DNA from: CAZBYL01 sp964522805
Lineage (GTDB): Bacteria > Synergistota > Synergistia > Synergistales > Synergistaceae
Reading direction: 5' to 3'
Length of the DNA: 8,187 nt
Assembly (NCBI GenBank): GCA_964522805.1
Contig: CAZFWP010000084.1
Span: forward strand, 1 to 8,187
The stretch's first letter is position 1, and each line of letters starts with the position of its first letter. Positions 1-6,564 of the stretch are shown in pieces. Both the position numbers and the translations under genes were made by a program. The notes below the pieces were generated by a model. The model did no database searches and had not been told where the DNA came from. It saw nothing but the letters and a program-made list of their open reading frames with translations.

Positions 1-901
1 ATTCCTGCGCGTAGCCGATAGCTGAGATTGTACCGCTGTCCGGCATTCCCGCAGCAATATCCGCTCCGCCGCATGGTGATTTTCTGGCAAGTCGCCTGCC
101 CATTTCCTTGCGCACCTCGTATACGGAACGCCCGTCAATAATACTGTCGGGTCTGGCGGTGTACACATATTCGAAGGAACATCTCATACACCTGCTGCAT
201 GGATTTGCCACAGGAATGCGCAAGCTCCTCATGCCGTTAGTGTCAATGATGAGAATCTCTCCCGGAGCCACATCTCGTATCAGCTTTGCTCCGACGATGT
301 CCAGAGCGCATGATTCTGAGGCTATGTAGTACGTACCCTCTCTCTCTCCGACAACCAGCGGCTTAAACCCCCACGGATCGCGTGCTGCGACAAGAAAATT
401 GTCGAGCAACACAAGCAGGGCGCTTGAGCCTTCAAGTTTTCTGAGTGCGTCAACCAGCGCATCGAGAGGAAGCATGTGTGATTTTTGCGCCATCAAATGG
501 AGGATAGATTCAGAGTCTGTTGTGGAATGAAAAATTGATCCCCTCTGCTCCAACTGTGATGTTAAAGTTTGTAGATTCGTTATGCAGCCGTCGTGAGAAA
601 TCGCCACCGGTCCTCTGGCGTACTTTGCACCAAGAGGCAGGATATTTTGCGGCTGGGACGGGTCTATCGGGGCATATCTGACATGACCGATAGCGGAACA
701 TGCGCTTTCTTCCGATAATTGCTGCTGGTCTACGGCGTTGTGCAGAAGACCCATGCCGCACGCTGTTGCGGTGCGGCCGTTGTCTATCCAAGCGATGCCG
801 GCTGACTCCTGCCCTCTGTGCTGAAGAGCATAGAGACCCAAATAGACCTCTTCAAGCACTTTTTTACCTGTTGTACTAAATGCTCCGAATATTCCGCTCA
901 T
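1..901 (-). CDS. PurF-family paralog with mutated glutaminase site (partial, 3' end off the left edge)
   Basis: The open frame starts at ATG 901 and runs 300 codons to the window edge without a stop. It aligns with the purF at 1784-3154 almost without gaps, with roughly half the residues identical by eye. Visible PurF elements are QHRGQESAG (27-35), GHVRYA (72-77), AARDPWGF (172-179), SESCALDI (195-202), FEYVY and ARPDS (243-253), and MPDSGTI (286-292). The PRPP loop lies off the edge. The glutaminase site is degenerate: residue 2, the N-terminal nucleophile Cys in the family, is Ser; oxyanion-hole Asn104 is Asp (HDG for HNG); and RYATAGG has become RYAPIDP. Arg75 and Asp129 remain. The Fe-S ligand Cys equivalent (241) is kept within a new CX2CX2C (235-241). 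No clear Shine-Dalgarno precedes the start, which lies six bases after purC, so translational coupling is likely. I infer an ammonia-using, regulatory or repurposed PurF; an intact glutaminase is unlikely. Confidence 0.88.
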   Translation of the reverse strand, partial: MSGIFGAFSTTGKKVLEEVYLGLYALQHRGQESAGIAWIDNGRTATACGMGLLHNAVDQQQLSEESACSAIGHVRYAPIDPSQPQNILPLGAKYARGPVAISHDGCITNLQTLTSQLEQRGSIFHSTTDSESILHLMAQKSHMLPLDALVDALRKLEGSSALLVLLDNFLVAARDPWGFKPLVVGEREGTYYIASESCALDIVGAKLIRDVAPGEILIIDTNGMRSLRIPVANPCSRCMRCSFEYVYTARPDSIIDGRSVYEVRKEMGRRLARKSPCGGADIAAGMPDSGTISAIGYAQE

Positions 902-907
902 CTGATG

Positions 908-1621
908 TTAGTCTGATATTCTTTTCCAAATTTCTTCGTATGCTCCGAGGACGTTGCCAAGGTCTTTGCGGAAACGGTCTTTATCAAGACGGTCGCCTGT
1001 GGAGCTGTCCCAGAAGCGGCAAGTATCGGGGGAGACTTCGTCTGCCAGCATAAGGTTGCCCTTTGAGTCTTTTCCGAATTCAAGCTTGAAGTCAACCAGC
1101 GTGACGCCGCGGGCGGCAAAGAATTCCTTCAGCACCTCATCTACGCGGATAGCGATGCTCTTGATTTTAGAGACTTCCTCTTCTGTGGCCCAGCCGAGAA
1201 GGATAGCGTGGTCGTCGTTGATAAGAGGGTCTCCGAGCGCATCGTCTTTGTAGCTGAATTCAATCATCGGGCGCGCAAGAACAATGCCCTCTTTTACTCC
1301 GAGGCGTTTGCAGAGGGAGCCTGTGGTGATGTTGCGGACGATTACTTCCAGCGGAACGATGGATACACGTTTGACTATCTGATGAATATCATCTGTCTTT
1401 TTCACGAAATGTGACTCAATTCCCTTAGAGGCTAGGTATTCAAACAATTTTGAGGTGATTTTGTTATTGAGCTGACCTTTACCGTCCATGGTGGCTTTTT
1501 TTTCGCCGTTAAAGGCGGTGAAGCTGTCCTTGTATTCGATGATTACTAGTTCGGGATCCTCTGTTGTATAGAGTCTTTTTGCCTTGCCTTCATAGATGAA
1601 ATCTTTTTTTGTAAGTTCCAT
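908..1621 (-). CDS. purC: Phosphoribosylaminoimidazole-succinocarboxamide synthase (SAICAR synthetase)
   Basis: PurC is the cytosolic ATP-dependent ligase that joins CAIR and aspartate to give SAICAR in purine synthesis. The 237-residue product has the usual family length. It shows the N-terminal YEGKAKRLY nucleotide-binding strand-turn, DSFTAFNGEKK, the RNITTGSL segment, VDFKLEFG, and the DEVSPDTCRFW substrate-binding motif near the C-terminus. I chose ATG 1621 because GGAGG (1631-1635) sits nine bases upstream. An in-frame ATG at 1651 would add ten residues but has no ribosome binding site and would place the GGAGG inside the gene. The gene follows purF after a 162-base gap with terminator-like and promoter-like signals, so it may be transcribed both from the main operon and on its own. 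Its TAA stop lies in the same frame as the downstream PurF paralog, only two codons before that gene's ATG. Confidence 0.96.
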   Translation of the reverse strand: MELTKKDFIYEGKAKRLYTTEDPELVIIEYKDSFTAFNGEKKATMDGKGQLNNKITSKLFEYLASKGIESHFVKKTDDIHQIVKRVSIVPLEVIVRNITTGSLCKRLGVKEGIVLARPMIEFSYKDDALGDPLINDDHAILLGWATEEEVSKIKSIAIRVDEVLKEFFAARGVTLVDFKLEFGKDSKGNLMLADEVSPDTCRFWDSSTGDRLDKDRFRKDLGNVLGAYEEIWKRISD

Positions 1622-1669
1622 TTGTAAACGCCTCCAAAAATTTAAATTCAAACTTTGCTGTTACTTTGT

Positions 1670-1675
1670 ATTATA
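1670..1675 (-). promoter_or_regulatory. Candidate -10 element for purC and the PurF paralog
   Basis: On the minus strand a perfect TATAAT lies 49 bases before the purC start, in an AT-rich stretch downstream of the hairpin at 1699-1744. No good -35 sits at 16-18 bases; TTGAAC is present but only 11 bases upstream, which is too close. It could be an activator-dependent or weak internal promoter, or a chance match in AT-rich DNA. The neighbouring terminator-like hairpin gives it some support, because purC would then need its own start. Confidence 0.35.
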
Positions 1676-1690
1676 TGTAAGGTTTAGTTC

Positions 1691-1744
1691 AAAAAGGTGG
1701 TTTCCGAAGAGGTTTTTGCGTAAGAGTATCTACTCTCGGAAACC
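1691..1744 (-). terminator. Terminator-like or attenuator hairpin between purF and purC
   Basis: On the minus strand GGTTTCCGA (1744-1736) pairs perfectly with TCGGAAACC (1707-1699). The stem extends inward by GAG/CTC across one bulged base. A loop of about 21 bases includes a small internal hairpin (AGAGT/ACTCT). After the stem come ACC and five Ts (1695-1691). The stem is stable, but the T-run is short and offset by three bases, so this may be a partial terminator or an attenuator that reduces transcription into purC and the PurF paralog. Confidence 0.45.
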
Positions 1745-1783
1745 GTGGTGACATTACTTGTAAGCTCGGGATAATAATCGTTG

Positions 1784-3154
1784 TTAAACTTCCAACAAAC
1801 TGTCGCTGTCATCTTCCTCAACGTAACTGCCGTCAAAGCAGGCAGTGCACAGCTCTTCGCGCGGAAGCCCCACCGCTTCGGCCAACTCAGCGCAAGTAAG
1901 GTATGTGAGAGAGTCTGCGCCTATCTTTTTGCATAGAGAGGGGATATCCATCTGCGCTGCCACCAGTTCATCAGAGCTGGGAGTATCAATTCCATAGTAG
2001 CAGGGAAAAGCTACGGGCGGTGAGGCTATCCTCATGTGCACTTTTTCTGCGCCGCTCTCACGTATCATCTTGACGATGCGTCCCGCGGTGGTTCCTCTGA
2101 CAAGTGAGTCGTCAACAACGACGGCCTCTTTGTTTTTAAATATCTCCGGCTGAGGGTTGAGTTTAATCTTAACGCCAGCATCGCGGACCCTCTGTGTCGG
2201 CTGAATAAAGGTTCTGCCTACATAGCGGTTTCTGACCACGCCGGATTCAAATGGTATTTTTGCCTTTTCCGCAAGACCGAGGGCAGCTATCGTGCCGCTG
2301 TCCGGCATGCCGGTTACCACCGCATTGTCAGGAGTATCGTGCTTGGCCAGCTTGGCTCCGAGCTCTTTTCTGGCTCGGTAGACGGAGCGTCCGTCAATCA
2401 TGCTGTCCGGTCTGGCAAAGTAGACATATTCAAAAGAGCAGTGACAACGGCGTTGCGGTCTGTTTGCCATTTTGCGGGAGATAATGCCTCTGTTGTCAAT
2501 AACTAAAATCTCTCCAGGTTCAACGTCGCGGATCAAATCAGCACCAAGAATATCCAGTGCGCATGATTCTGAGGCGACATAGATAGTGTCATCTTTCTGA
2601 CCGATAACCAAGGGTCGGAATCCCCACGGATCGCGTGCTGCTATCAAGCAGTTGTCAAATAGAACCGCCAGACTGTAAGCGCCTTGAATTTTAGAAAGCG
2701 CTGTTTCAAGTGCTTCCAGCTGCACAACTCCCGGTTGGTGCGCCATGAGCTGCAAAATGGTCTCGGTATCGCATGAGGTGTGGAAAATAGCCCCCCTGTT
2801 TTCCAAGTACCCGGAAAGTCCCTGCGCGTTAGTCAAGTTGCCGTTGTGTGCTATTGCTACCGGCCCCTGTGCGCAGTTTGCACCTAAGGGCTGTGAGTTT
2901 TCCAGTCTGGTGCCACCTGCTGTGGCATAACGCACATGGCCGATGGCGGTATGAGTATTTATCGCAGCGAGGGCGCTCTGTGACAGTGCTTCATGAACCA
3001 GCCCCAGCCCTTTTTTTATGTGAACAGAGCCATCGCTGATCCACGCGACTCCGGCCGAGAGCTGGCCTCGATGCTGGAGCGCATATAGTCCGAGGTATAT
3101 ATCCTCAAGAACAGGTTTGCCGCTCTGGCTGTACGCTCCAAATACTCCGCACAT
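1784..3154 (-). CDS. purF: Amidophosphoribosyltransferase (glutamine PRPP amidotransferase), Bacillus-type with Fe-S ligands
   Basis: PurF catalyses the first committed step of purine synthesis, turning PRPP and glutamine into phosphoribosylamine. The 456-residue protein begins MCGVFGA, so Met removal exposes the Ntn nucleophile Cys directly; the propeptide of Bacillus subtilis PurF is absent. Glutaminase residues are present: Arg75 in GHVRYATAGG, Asn104-Gly105 in AHNGN, and Asp129 in CDTE. The PRTase half has the flexible loop NRYVGRTFI (309-317) and the PRPP motif VVVDDSLVRGTT (345-356). Cys239, Cys385, Cys436 and Cys439 fit the four 4Fe-4S ligands known from the Bacillus enzyme. One oddity is QHRGQLSAG at 27-35, where the family nearly always has Glu or Asp at residue 32. 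The gene starts three bases after purL ends, and its ribosome binding site (GGAGGAG) lies inside the purL 3' end. Confidence 0.97.
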   Translation of the reverse strand: MCGVFGAYSQSGKPVLEDIYLGLYALQHRGQLSAGVAWISDGSVHIKKGLGLVHEALSQSALAAINTHTAIGHVRYATAGGTRLENSQPLGANCAQGPVAIAHNGNLTNAQGLSGYLENRGAIFHTSCDTETILQLMAHQPGVVQLEALETALSKIQGAYSLAVLFDNCLIAARDPWGFRPLVIGQKDDTIYVASESCALDILGADLIRDVEPGEILVIDNRGIISRKMANRPQRRCHCSFEYVYFARPDSMIDGRSVYRARKELGAKLAKHDTPDNAVVTGMPDSGTIAALGLAEKAKIPFESGVVRNRYVGRTFIQPTQRVRDAGVKIKLNPQPEIFKNKEAVVVDDSLVRGTTAGRIVKMIRESGAEKVHMRIASPPVAFPCYYGIDTPSSDELVAAQMDIPSLCKKIGADSLTYLTCAELAEAVGLPREELCTACFDGSYVEEDDSDSLLEV

Positions 3155-3157
3155 ATA

Positions 3158-5308
3158 TTATTTCTCCTCCGAAAAAGTCTTCTTAAGCACGGAAAGTGAG
3201 ATGGCGAAAAGGCCATTCCAGGTAAACTTTTCTCCGCACGCTGAGCCGATGCTGCGGCAGGGGAATCCTTGCCAAATATTTTCAAACTCGGCGCGTTTTT
3301 CTGTTGGTACGGAGTATATAGCGCGTGCTCCTCCCTCGGAGAAAAGCATTGCTTCTGCTGTTGTTTCGGCTATTAAATCAATATTCATGCCTATTGATGA
3401 AGAGATGGCTTCGTTTGCCAACGCTACAGAGAGACCTCCTCCGGCTACCGCTCTGACAGAACCTGCTGTCTTGGCGCGGGCTGTTGCTATCGCACGTTCC
3501 CTGAAGCTTCTTTCGGCATCTTCATTGGGGATCACTGTTTTACCGAGCGGCACGCCGTTTTTCATAACCTGATAACGTGACGCGCCGAGTGAGCCCTCGG
3601 TTTCCCCTACGAGGTAAAGCAAATCGCCCTCTTTGGTGTTACCTGCACAGAGCATTTCATCTCTGTCGGTCATCAGCCCTGCTGTGACAACTAGAGGTGT
3701 GGGGTAGATACGTCCGCTGGCGGTTTCGTTATAAAGGCTGACATTACCGGATACTACGGGGCAGTCGAGTTCGCGGCATGTGTCAGCAAGTCCTTTAATT
3801 CCCTGCTGCAGTTCATAAAACTTCTCCGGATCTTCCGGTGAGGCGAAGTTGAGGCAGTTGGTCATGCCAAGCACGTCAGCTCCGGAAATCCAAAGTCCGC
3901 GCAACGAAAGAGCCATTGTTTCCCTGGCCCCAGTGTATGGGTCTGTCCAGCATTTGCAGGGCTCTGCTTCCATTGTTAGCAGGCAGGCACGCTTTGTGTC
4001 GGGCACTTCTACCGCCGCTACGGGTTTTCCCGGCCCTTCAATAGTGTGAAGCTGAACCATGGAGTCGTACTGCTCCCATATTTCATGCTTACTGTGTCCG
4101 TTGGCGCAGCCGATCAGAGCTAGCAAATCCTTCTCTGGTTCTGTTGTTTTCAGTGTAGAAAGGTCGATTGCCTGACGTTCGGGAAGGTCTGAAGGTTCTT
4201 TAGCAGGCCAGAATACTTCCGGCGCGTCTCCGAGAATGCCTATCGGCAGGTCAGCAATCAGCTCTTCCCCGTCATAGACCTTATAACGGTGGTTGTCTGT
4301 GATAGTGCCGACAATGGCGCAGTCGAGGTCATAGTGATTTGCCAGTTCAAAGACACTGTCAAGCTGCTCTTTTTCTACTATTAGCAGCATTCGCTCCTGT
4401 GACTCGGAAAGGAATATCTCCCATGGAGCCATGCCCTTCTCACGCAGAGGAATCTGTTTTACCTGTATGTCAATGCCGCAGCCGCTCTTGTGAGCTATTT
4501 CGCTGGAAGAAGAAAGTATTCCTGCCGCGCCCATATCCTGCATGGAGGCAATGAGGTCTTTCTGAAGGAGGTCTAGGCAGCATTCGATGAGCAGCTTTTC
4601 CTCAAATGGGTCGCCTATCTGTATCTGCGGTTTGCTGGAAGCGGCGTCCTCGTCAAGCTCGCGTGATGCGAATGATGCGCCGGCGATGCCATCGCGCCCC
4701 GTCTTTGAGCCGAGGAGAACGGCGAAATCCCCAGCCTTTGCTGTCTGTGAGCTGGCCATCTTGTCGAGGCGCACGAACCCGGCGCTAAAGGCGTTTACAA
4801 GTGGGTTGTCGGTGTAGCACGGAGCATAGAAGGTTTTGCCGCCGATGATGGGAACTCCTACAGCGTTGCCGTAAGCGCCTATTCCCTCAACTATTCCTTT
4901 GGCGAGATTTTGAGTTTTGCGCTGTTCGGGGTCTCCGAAGAAAAGACCGTCCATAGAAACAGAGGGGCGCGCACCCATGGCGATAATGTCTCTGATAATA
5001 CCGCCGACTCCGGTAGCTGCTCCCTGGAAAGGAGCGACAGCGGATGGGTGGTTATGGCTTTCTACTTTAAAAGCGAAGCCCCAACCTTCTCCCATATCAA
5101 CGACTCCGGCGTTTTCGCCCTGTCCCTGCAAGACATATTTGCCCTTTGAAGGGTATGTTTTCAACAGCGGGCGAGTTGATTTATAGCTGCAATGTTCAGA
5201 CCACATAACACCGATAAGCTCAAGCTCAAGAGAGTTGGGTTCGCGCCCGAGGATTGAAATAATGCGGTTATATTCTGACTCCGAAAGTCCGACTTTACGA
5301 AAATCCAT
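3158..5308 (-). CDS. purL: Phosphoribosylformylglycinamidine synthase subunit PurL (small type)
   Basis: PurL is the ATP-dependent synthetase subunit that converts FGAR to FGAM with ammonia channelled from PurQ, in a complex held together by PurS. At 716 residues it is the small PurL used with separate PurQ and PurS, not the roughly 1,300-residue fused enzyme. Motifs in order are WSEHCSYKST (36-45, containing the conserved His39), FKVESHNHPS, GGIIRDI, NPLVNAFSAG, DMGAAGILSSSSE in the middle, then the second half-repeat with DPYTGARETMALSLRG, NCLNFASPE and SGNVSLYNE. The two-fold repeat of AIRS-like domains fits the family. The ATG overlaps the purQ stop by one base (TAATG), with AGGTGG as ribosome binding site, which implies tight coupling. 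The C-terminal codons carry the ribosome binding site for purF. Confidence 0.97.
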   Translation of the reverse strand: MDFRKVGLSESEYNRIISILGREPNSLELELIGVMWSEHCSYKSTRPLLKTYPSKGKYVLQGQGENAGVVDMGEGWGFAFKVESHNHPSAVAPFQGAATGVGGIIRDIIAMGARPSVSMDGLFFGDPEQRKTQNLAKGIVEGIGAYGNAVGVPIIGGKTFYAPCYTDNPLVNAFSAGFVRLDKMASSQTAKAGDFAVLLGSKTGRDGIAGASFASRELDEDAASSKPQIQIGDPFEEKLLIECCLDLLQKDLIASMQDMGAAGILSSSSEIAHKSGCGIDIQVKQIPLREKGMAPWEIFLSESQERMLLIVEKEQLDSVFELANHYDLDCAIVGTITDNHRYKVYDGEELIADLPIGILGDAPEVFWPAKEPSDLPERQAIDLSTLKTTEPEKDLLALIGCANGHSKHEIWEQYDSMVQLHTIEGPGKPVAAVEVPDTKRACLLTMEAEPCKCWTDPYTGARETMALSLRGLWISGADVLGMTNCLNFASPEDPEKFYELQQGIKGLADTCRELDCPVVSGNVSLYNETASGRIYPTPLVVTAGLMTDRDEMLCAGNTKEGDLLYLVGETEGSLGASRYQVMKNGVPLGKTVIPNEDAERSFRERAIATARAKTAGSVRAVAGGGLSVALANEAISSSIGMNIDLIAETTAEAMLFSEGGARAIYSVPTEKRAEFENIWQGFPCRSIGSACGEKFTWNGLFAISLSVLKKTFSEEK

Positions 5309-6021
5309 TAAAATCCACCTCTTTCGGCAAATGCTTTAGCGATTGATTCCCAAAATGATGCTCCGTCTGAGCCGCCGTTAAGGTGAGCGATGGTGGCGCG
5401 TTCCGGATGGGGCATCAGTCCCAAGATGTTGCCTTCTCTATTGCAGATTCCGGCAATACCGTTAAGAGCACCGTTTGGTGCATATTCCGCACCGGCGGCT
5501 CCGGTTGCGGGGTCGGCGTATCTAAAAACTACCCGCCCGCTGTCTTCAAGCTCCCTCAGCTCGTTCTCTGTTAAGAAGTATAGACCCTCGTGGTGCGCTA
5601 TCGGGAATTGGAGAATGTCTCCTTTATTGTAAGAGGAGGTGAACATGTTATCATTCGACTCTACGCGAACATGGCATTTGCGGCAAATAAATGTGAGCGA
5701 TGTGTTGGAAAGAAGTGCTCCAGGAAGCAAATGAGCTTCTGTTAAAACTTGAAAGCCGTTGCAGATACCCAGCAGCATCCCGCCCTCAGCCGCGTGCTTT
5801 TTTACAGCTGCCATAATTGGTGAACGCGCTGCCATCGCGCCAGAACGGAGGTAGTCCCCATATGAGAATCCTCCCGGCAGAATAACAAGGTCGGGTTTGT
5901 TGGAGAAAGAGCTTTCTCCATGCCATACCATATCAACGCTGGTGTTTAATGTCTCGGAAACAGCCCTCTGGACATCTCTGTCGCAGTTGCTTCCGGGAAA
6001 GACTACGACGGAAGTTTTCAT
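5308..6021 (-). CDS. purQ: Phosphoribosylformylglycinamidine synthase, glutaminase subunit PurQ
   Basis: PurQ is the class I (triad) glutaminase that supplies ammonia to PurL for FGAM formation. The 237-residue product has PGSNCDRD near the N-terminus, LPGGFSYGDYLRSG (48-61) for the oxyanion region, the nucleophile elbow GICNGFQ with Cys87, PIAHHEG in the middle, and the His205/Glu207 pair in PHPERA. All three catalytic residues are therefore present. Its ATG overlaps the purS stop as ATGA, a four-base overlap typical of coupled subunits made in fixed ratio, and its own stop overlaps the purL ATG by one base. Confidence 0.97.
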   Translation of the reverse strand: MKTSVVVFPGSNCDRDVQRAVSETLNTSVDMVWHGESSFSNKPDLVILPGGFSYGDYLRSGAMAARSPIMAAVKKHAAEGGMLLGICNGFQVLTEAHLLPGALLSNTSLTFICRKCHVRVESNDNMFTSSYNKGDILQFPIAHHEGLYFLTENELRELEDSGRVVFRYADPATGAAGAEYAPNGALNGIAGICNREGNILGLMPHPERATIAHLNGGSDGASFWESIAKAFAERGGF

Positions 6022-6275
6022 TTGCAGGCGTCCTCAACGGTAACATGGAAGGTTTCTATAAGTTCGTTTGCTAGAAGGTCACGGCACATTGATTCGACTG
6101 ATTCCTTTGCTGCGGCGGCACTCTCTGACTGTAGGTTTAGTCTTACTATACGTCCGACTCTTACTTCATCCAATCCTGTGTATCCGAGGTGTGTAAGTGT
6201 CTTTTCCACTGCTTTTCCTTGTGTGTCGAGAACGCCTTCGCGAGGGGTGATGAGAACTTCAGCCTTGAAAATCAT
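6018..6275 (-). CDS. purS: Phosphoribosylformylglycinamidine synthase subunit PurS
   Basis: PurS is the small scaffold subunit that links PurL and PurQ and helps channel ammonia; it has no catalytic residues of its own. The 85-residue product matches the family length and pattern: an opening beta strand (FKAEVLITPREGVLDTQG), LGYTGLDEVRVGRIVRL in the middle, and LLANELIETFHV near the end. ATG 6275 is chosen because AAGGAGG (6284-6290) lies eight bases upstream; an in-frame ATG at 6320 would add 15 residues across the leader hairpin and has no ribosome binding site. It is the first gene of the operon, 59 bases from the predicted transcription start, which leaves no room for a purine riboswitch. 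Confidence 0.95.
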   Translation of the reverse strand: MIFKAEVLITPREGVLDTQGKAVEKTLTHLGYTGLDEVRVGRIVRLNLQSESAAAAKESVESMCRDLLANELIETFHVTVEDACK

Positions 6276-6307
6276 ATAAACGGCCTCCTTGAGAGTTTTT
6301 TGATTCG

Positions 6308-6330
6308 AGGTGGAACGCAATTGTCCACCT
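6308..6330. repeat. Inverted repeat in the purS leader (7-bp arms, 9-base loop)
   Basis: AGGTGGA (6308-6314) and TCCACCT (6324-6330) are perfect reverse complements separated by nine bases. They lie a few bases inside the predicted minus-strand transcript and about 33 bases before the purS start. No T-run follows in either direction, so it is not an intrinsic terminator. It could be an operator for a purine-responsive repressor or an RNA hairpin at the 5' end of the message. The 3' arm plus the next base ends CCTC, which could pair weakly with GAGG of the purS ribosome binding site. Confidence 0.55.
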
Positions 6331-6340
6331 TAATGTTGAT

Positions 6341-6369
6341 AATATATCTTTCAAATATATAAATGTCAA
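6341..6369 (-). promoter_or_regulatory. Sigma-70-type promoter of the purSQLF operon
   Basis: On the minus strand a consensus -35 TTGACA (6369-6364) is followed by a 17-base spacer and the -10 hexamer TATATT (6346-6341), five of six matches. The predicted start is near 6334, giving a leader of about 59 bases before purS. Hexamers, spacing and position relative to purS all agree. I see no B. subtilis-type PurBox (CCGAAC core) around it. Confidence 0.85.
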
Positions 6370-6458
6370 TGAAAATCATGCGTCAAAAATCAAGATTATT
6401 TGGCTTTTTTACTGTTTCCGTGACCAATATTACGCAGTCAAAAATAATTCTAATTTTC

Positions 6459-6487
6459 TTGTTTGTCCCTATACAGAGTGCTATAAT
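6459..6487 (+). promoter_or_regulatory. Sigma-70-type promoter of the hydE-like/nifH-like operon
   Basis: TTGTTT (6459-6464) and a perfect TATAAT (6482-6487) are separated by exactly 17 bases. The predicted start near 6494 would give an untranslated leader of about 198 bases before the ATG at 6692. The -35 matches consensus at four of six positions. The long leader fits the hairpin and terminator found inside it. Confidence 0.72.
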
Positions 6488-6498
6488 TGCTATATCAG

Positions 6499-6528
6499 GT
6501 GAACCGAAAGGTCTTCCTAACGGTGAAC
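6499..6528 (+). repeat. Direct repeat GGTGAAC at the start of the plus-strand leader
   Basis: GGTGAAC occurs at 6499-6505 and again at 6522-6528, a 23-base period, just downstream of the predicted transcription start. Between the copies ACC-GAAA-GGT can form a small tetraloop hairpin. The pair may be a two-site operator for a regulator or part of a leader RNA fold; it may also be chance. Confidence 0.35.
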
Positions 6529-6564
6529 TGTGCAAAAACAAAATAAATGACAAAAATGTGCTGA

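Noticed and set aside
1..901. Calling the PurF paralog a pseudogene
   Set aside because: The 300-codon frame is intact, conserved motifs outside the glutaminase site are kept, and changes cluster at catalytic positions, which suggests selection instead of decay.
510..1119. Short minus-strand frames at 510-791 and 898-1119
   Set aside because: They lie out of frame within the PurF paralog and purC, whose in-frame translations are clearly conserved; these are shadows.
1622..1651. Longer purC start at ATG 1651
   Set aside because: It lacks a ribosome binding site and would put the strong GGAGG (1631-1635) inside the coding region; ATG 1621 gives the normal PurC N-terminus.
6276..6320. Longer purS start at ATG 6320
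   Set aside because: It lies inside the leader hairpin with no Shine-Dalgarno, whereas ATG 6275 has AAGGAGG at ideal spacing and yields the typical PurS length.
6276..6334. Purine riboswitch upstream of purS
   Set aside because: The leader is only about 59 bases and has neither the purine aptamer core nor a terminator; the only structure is a simple inverted repeat.
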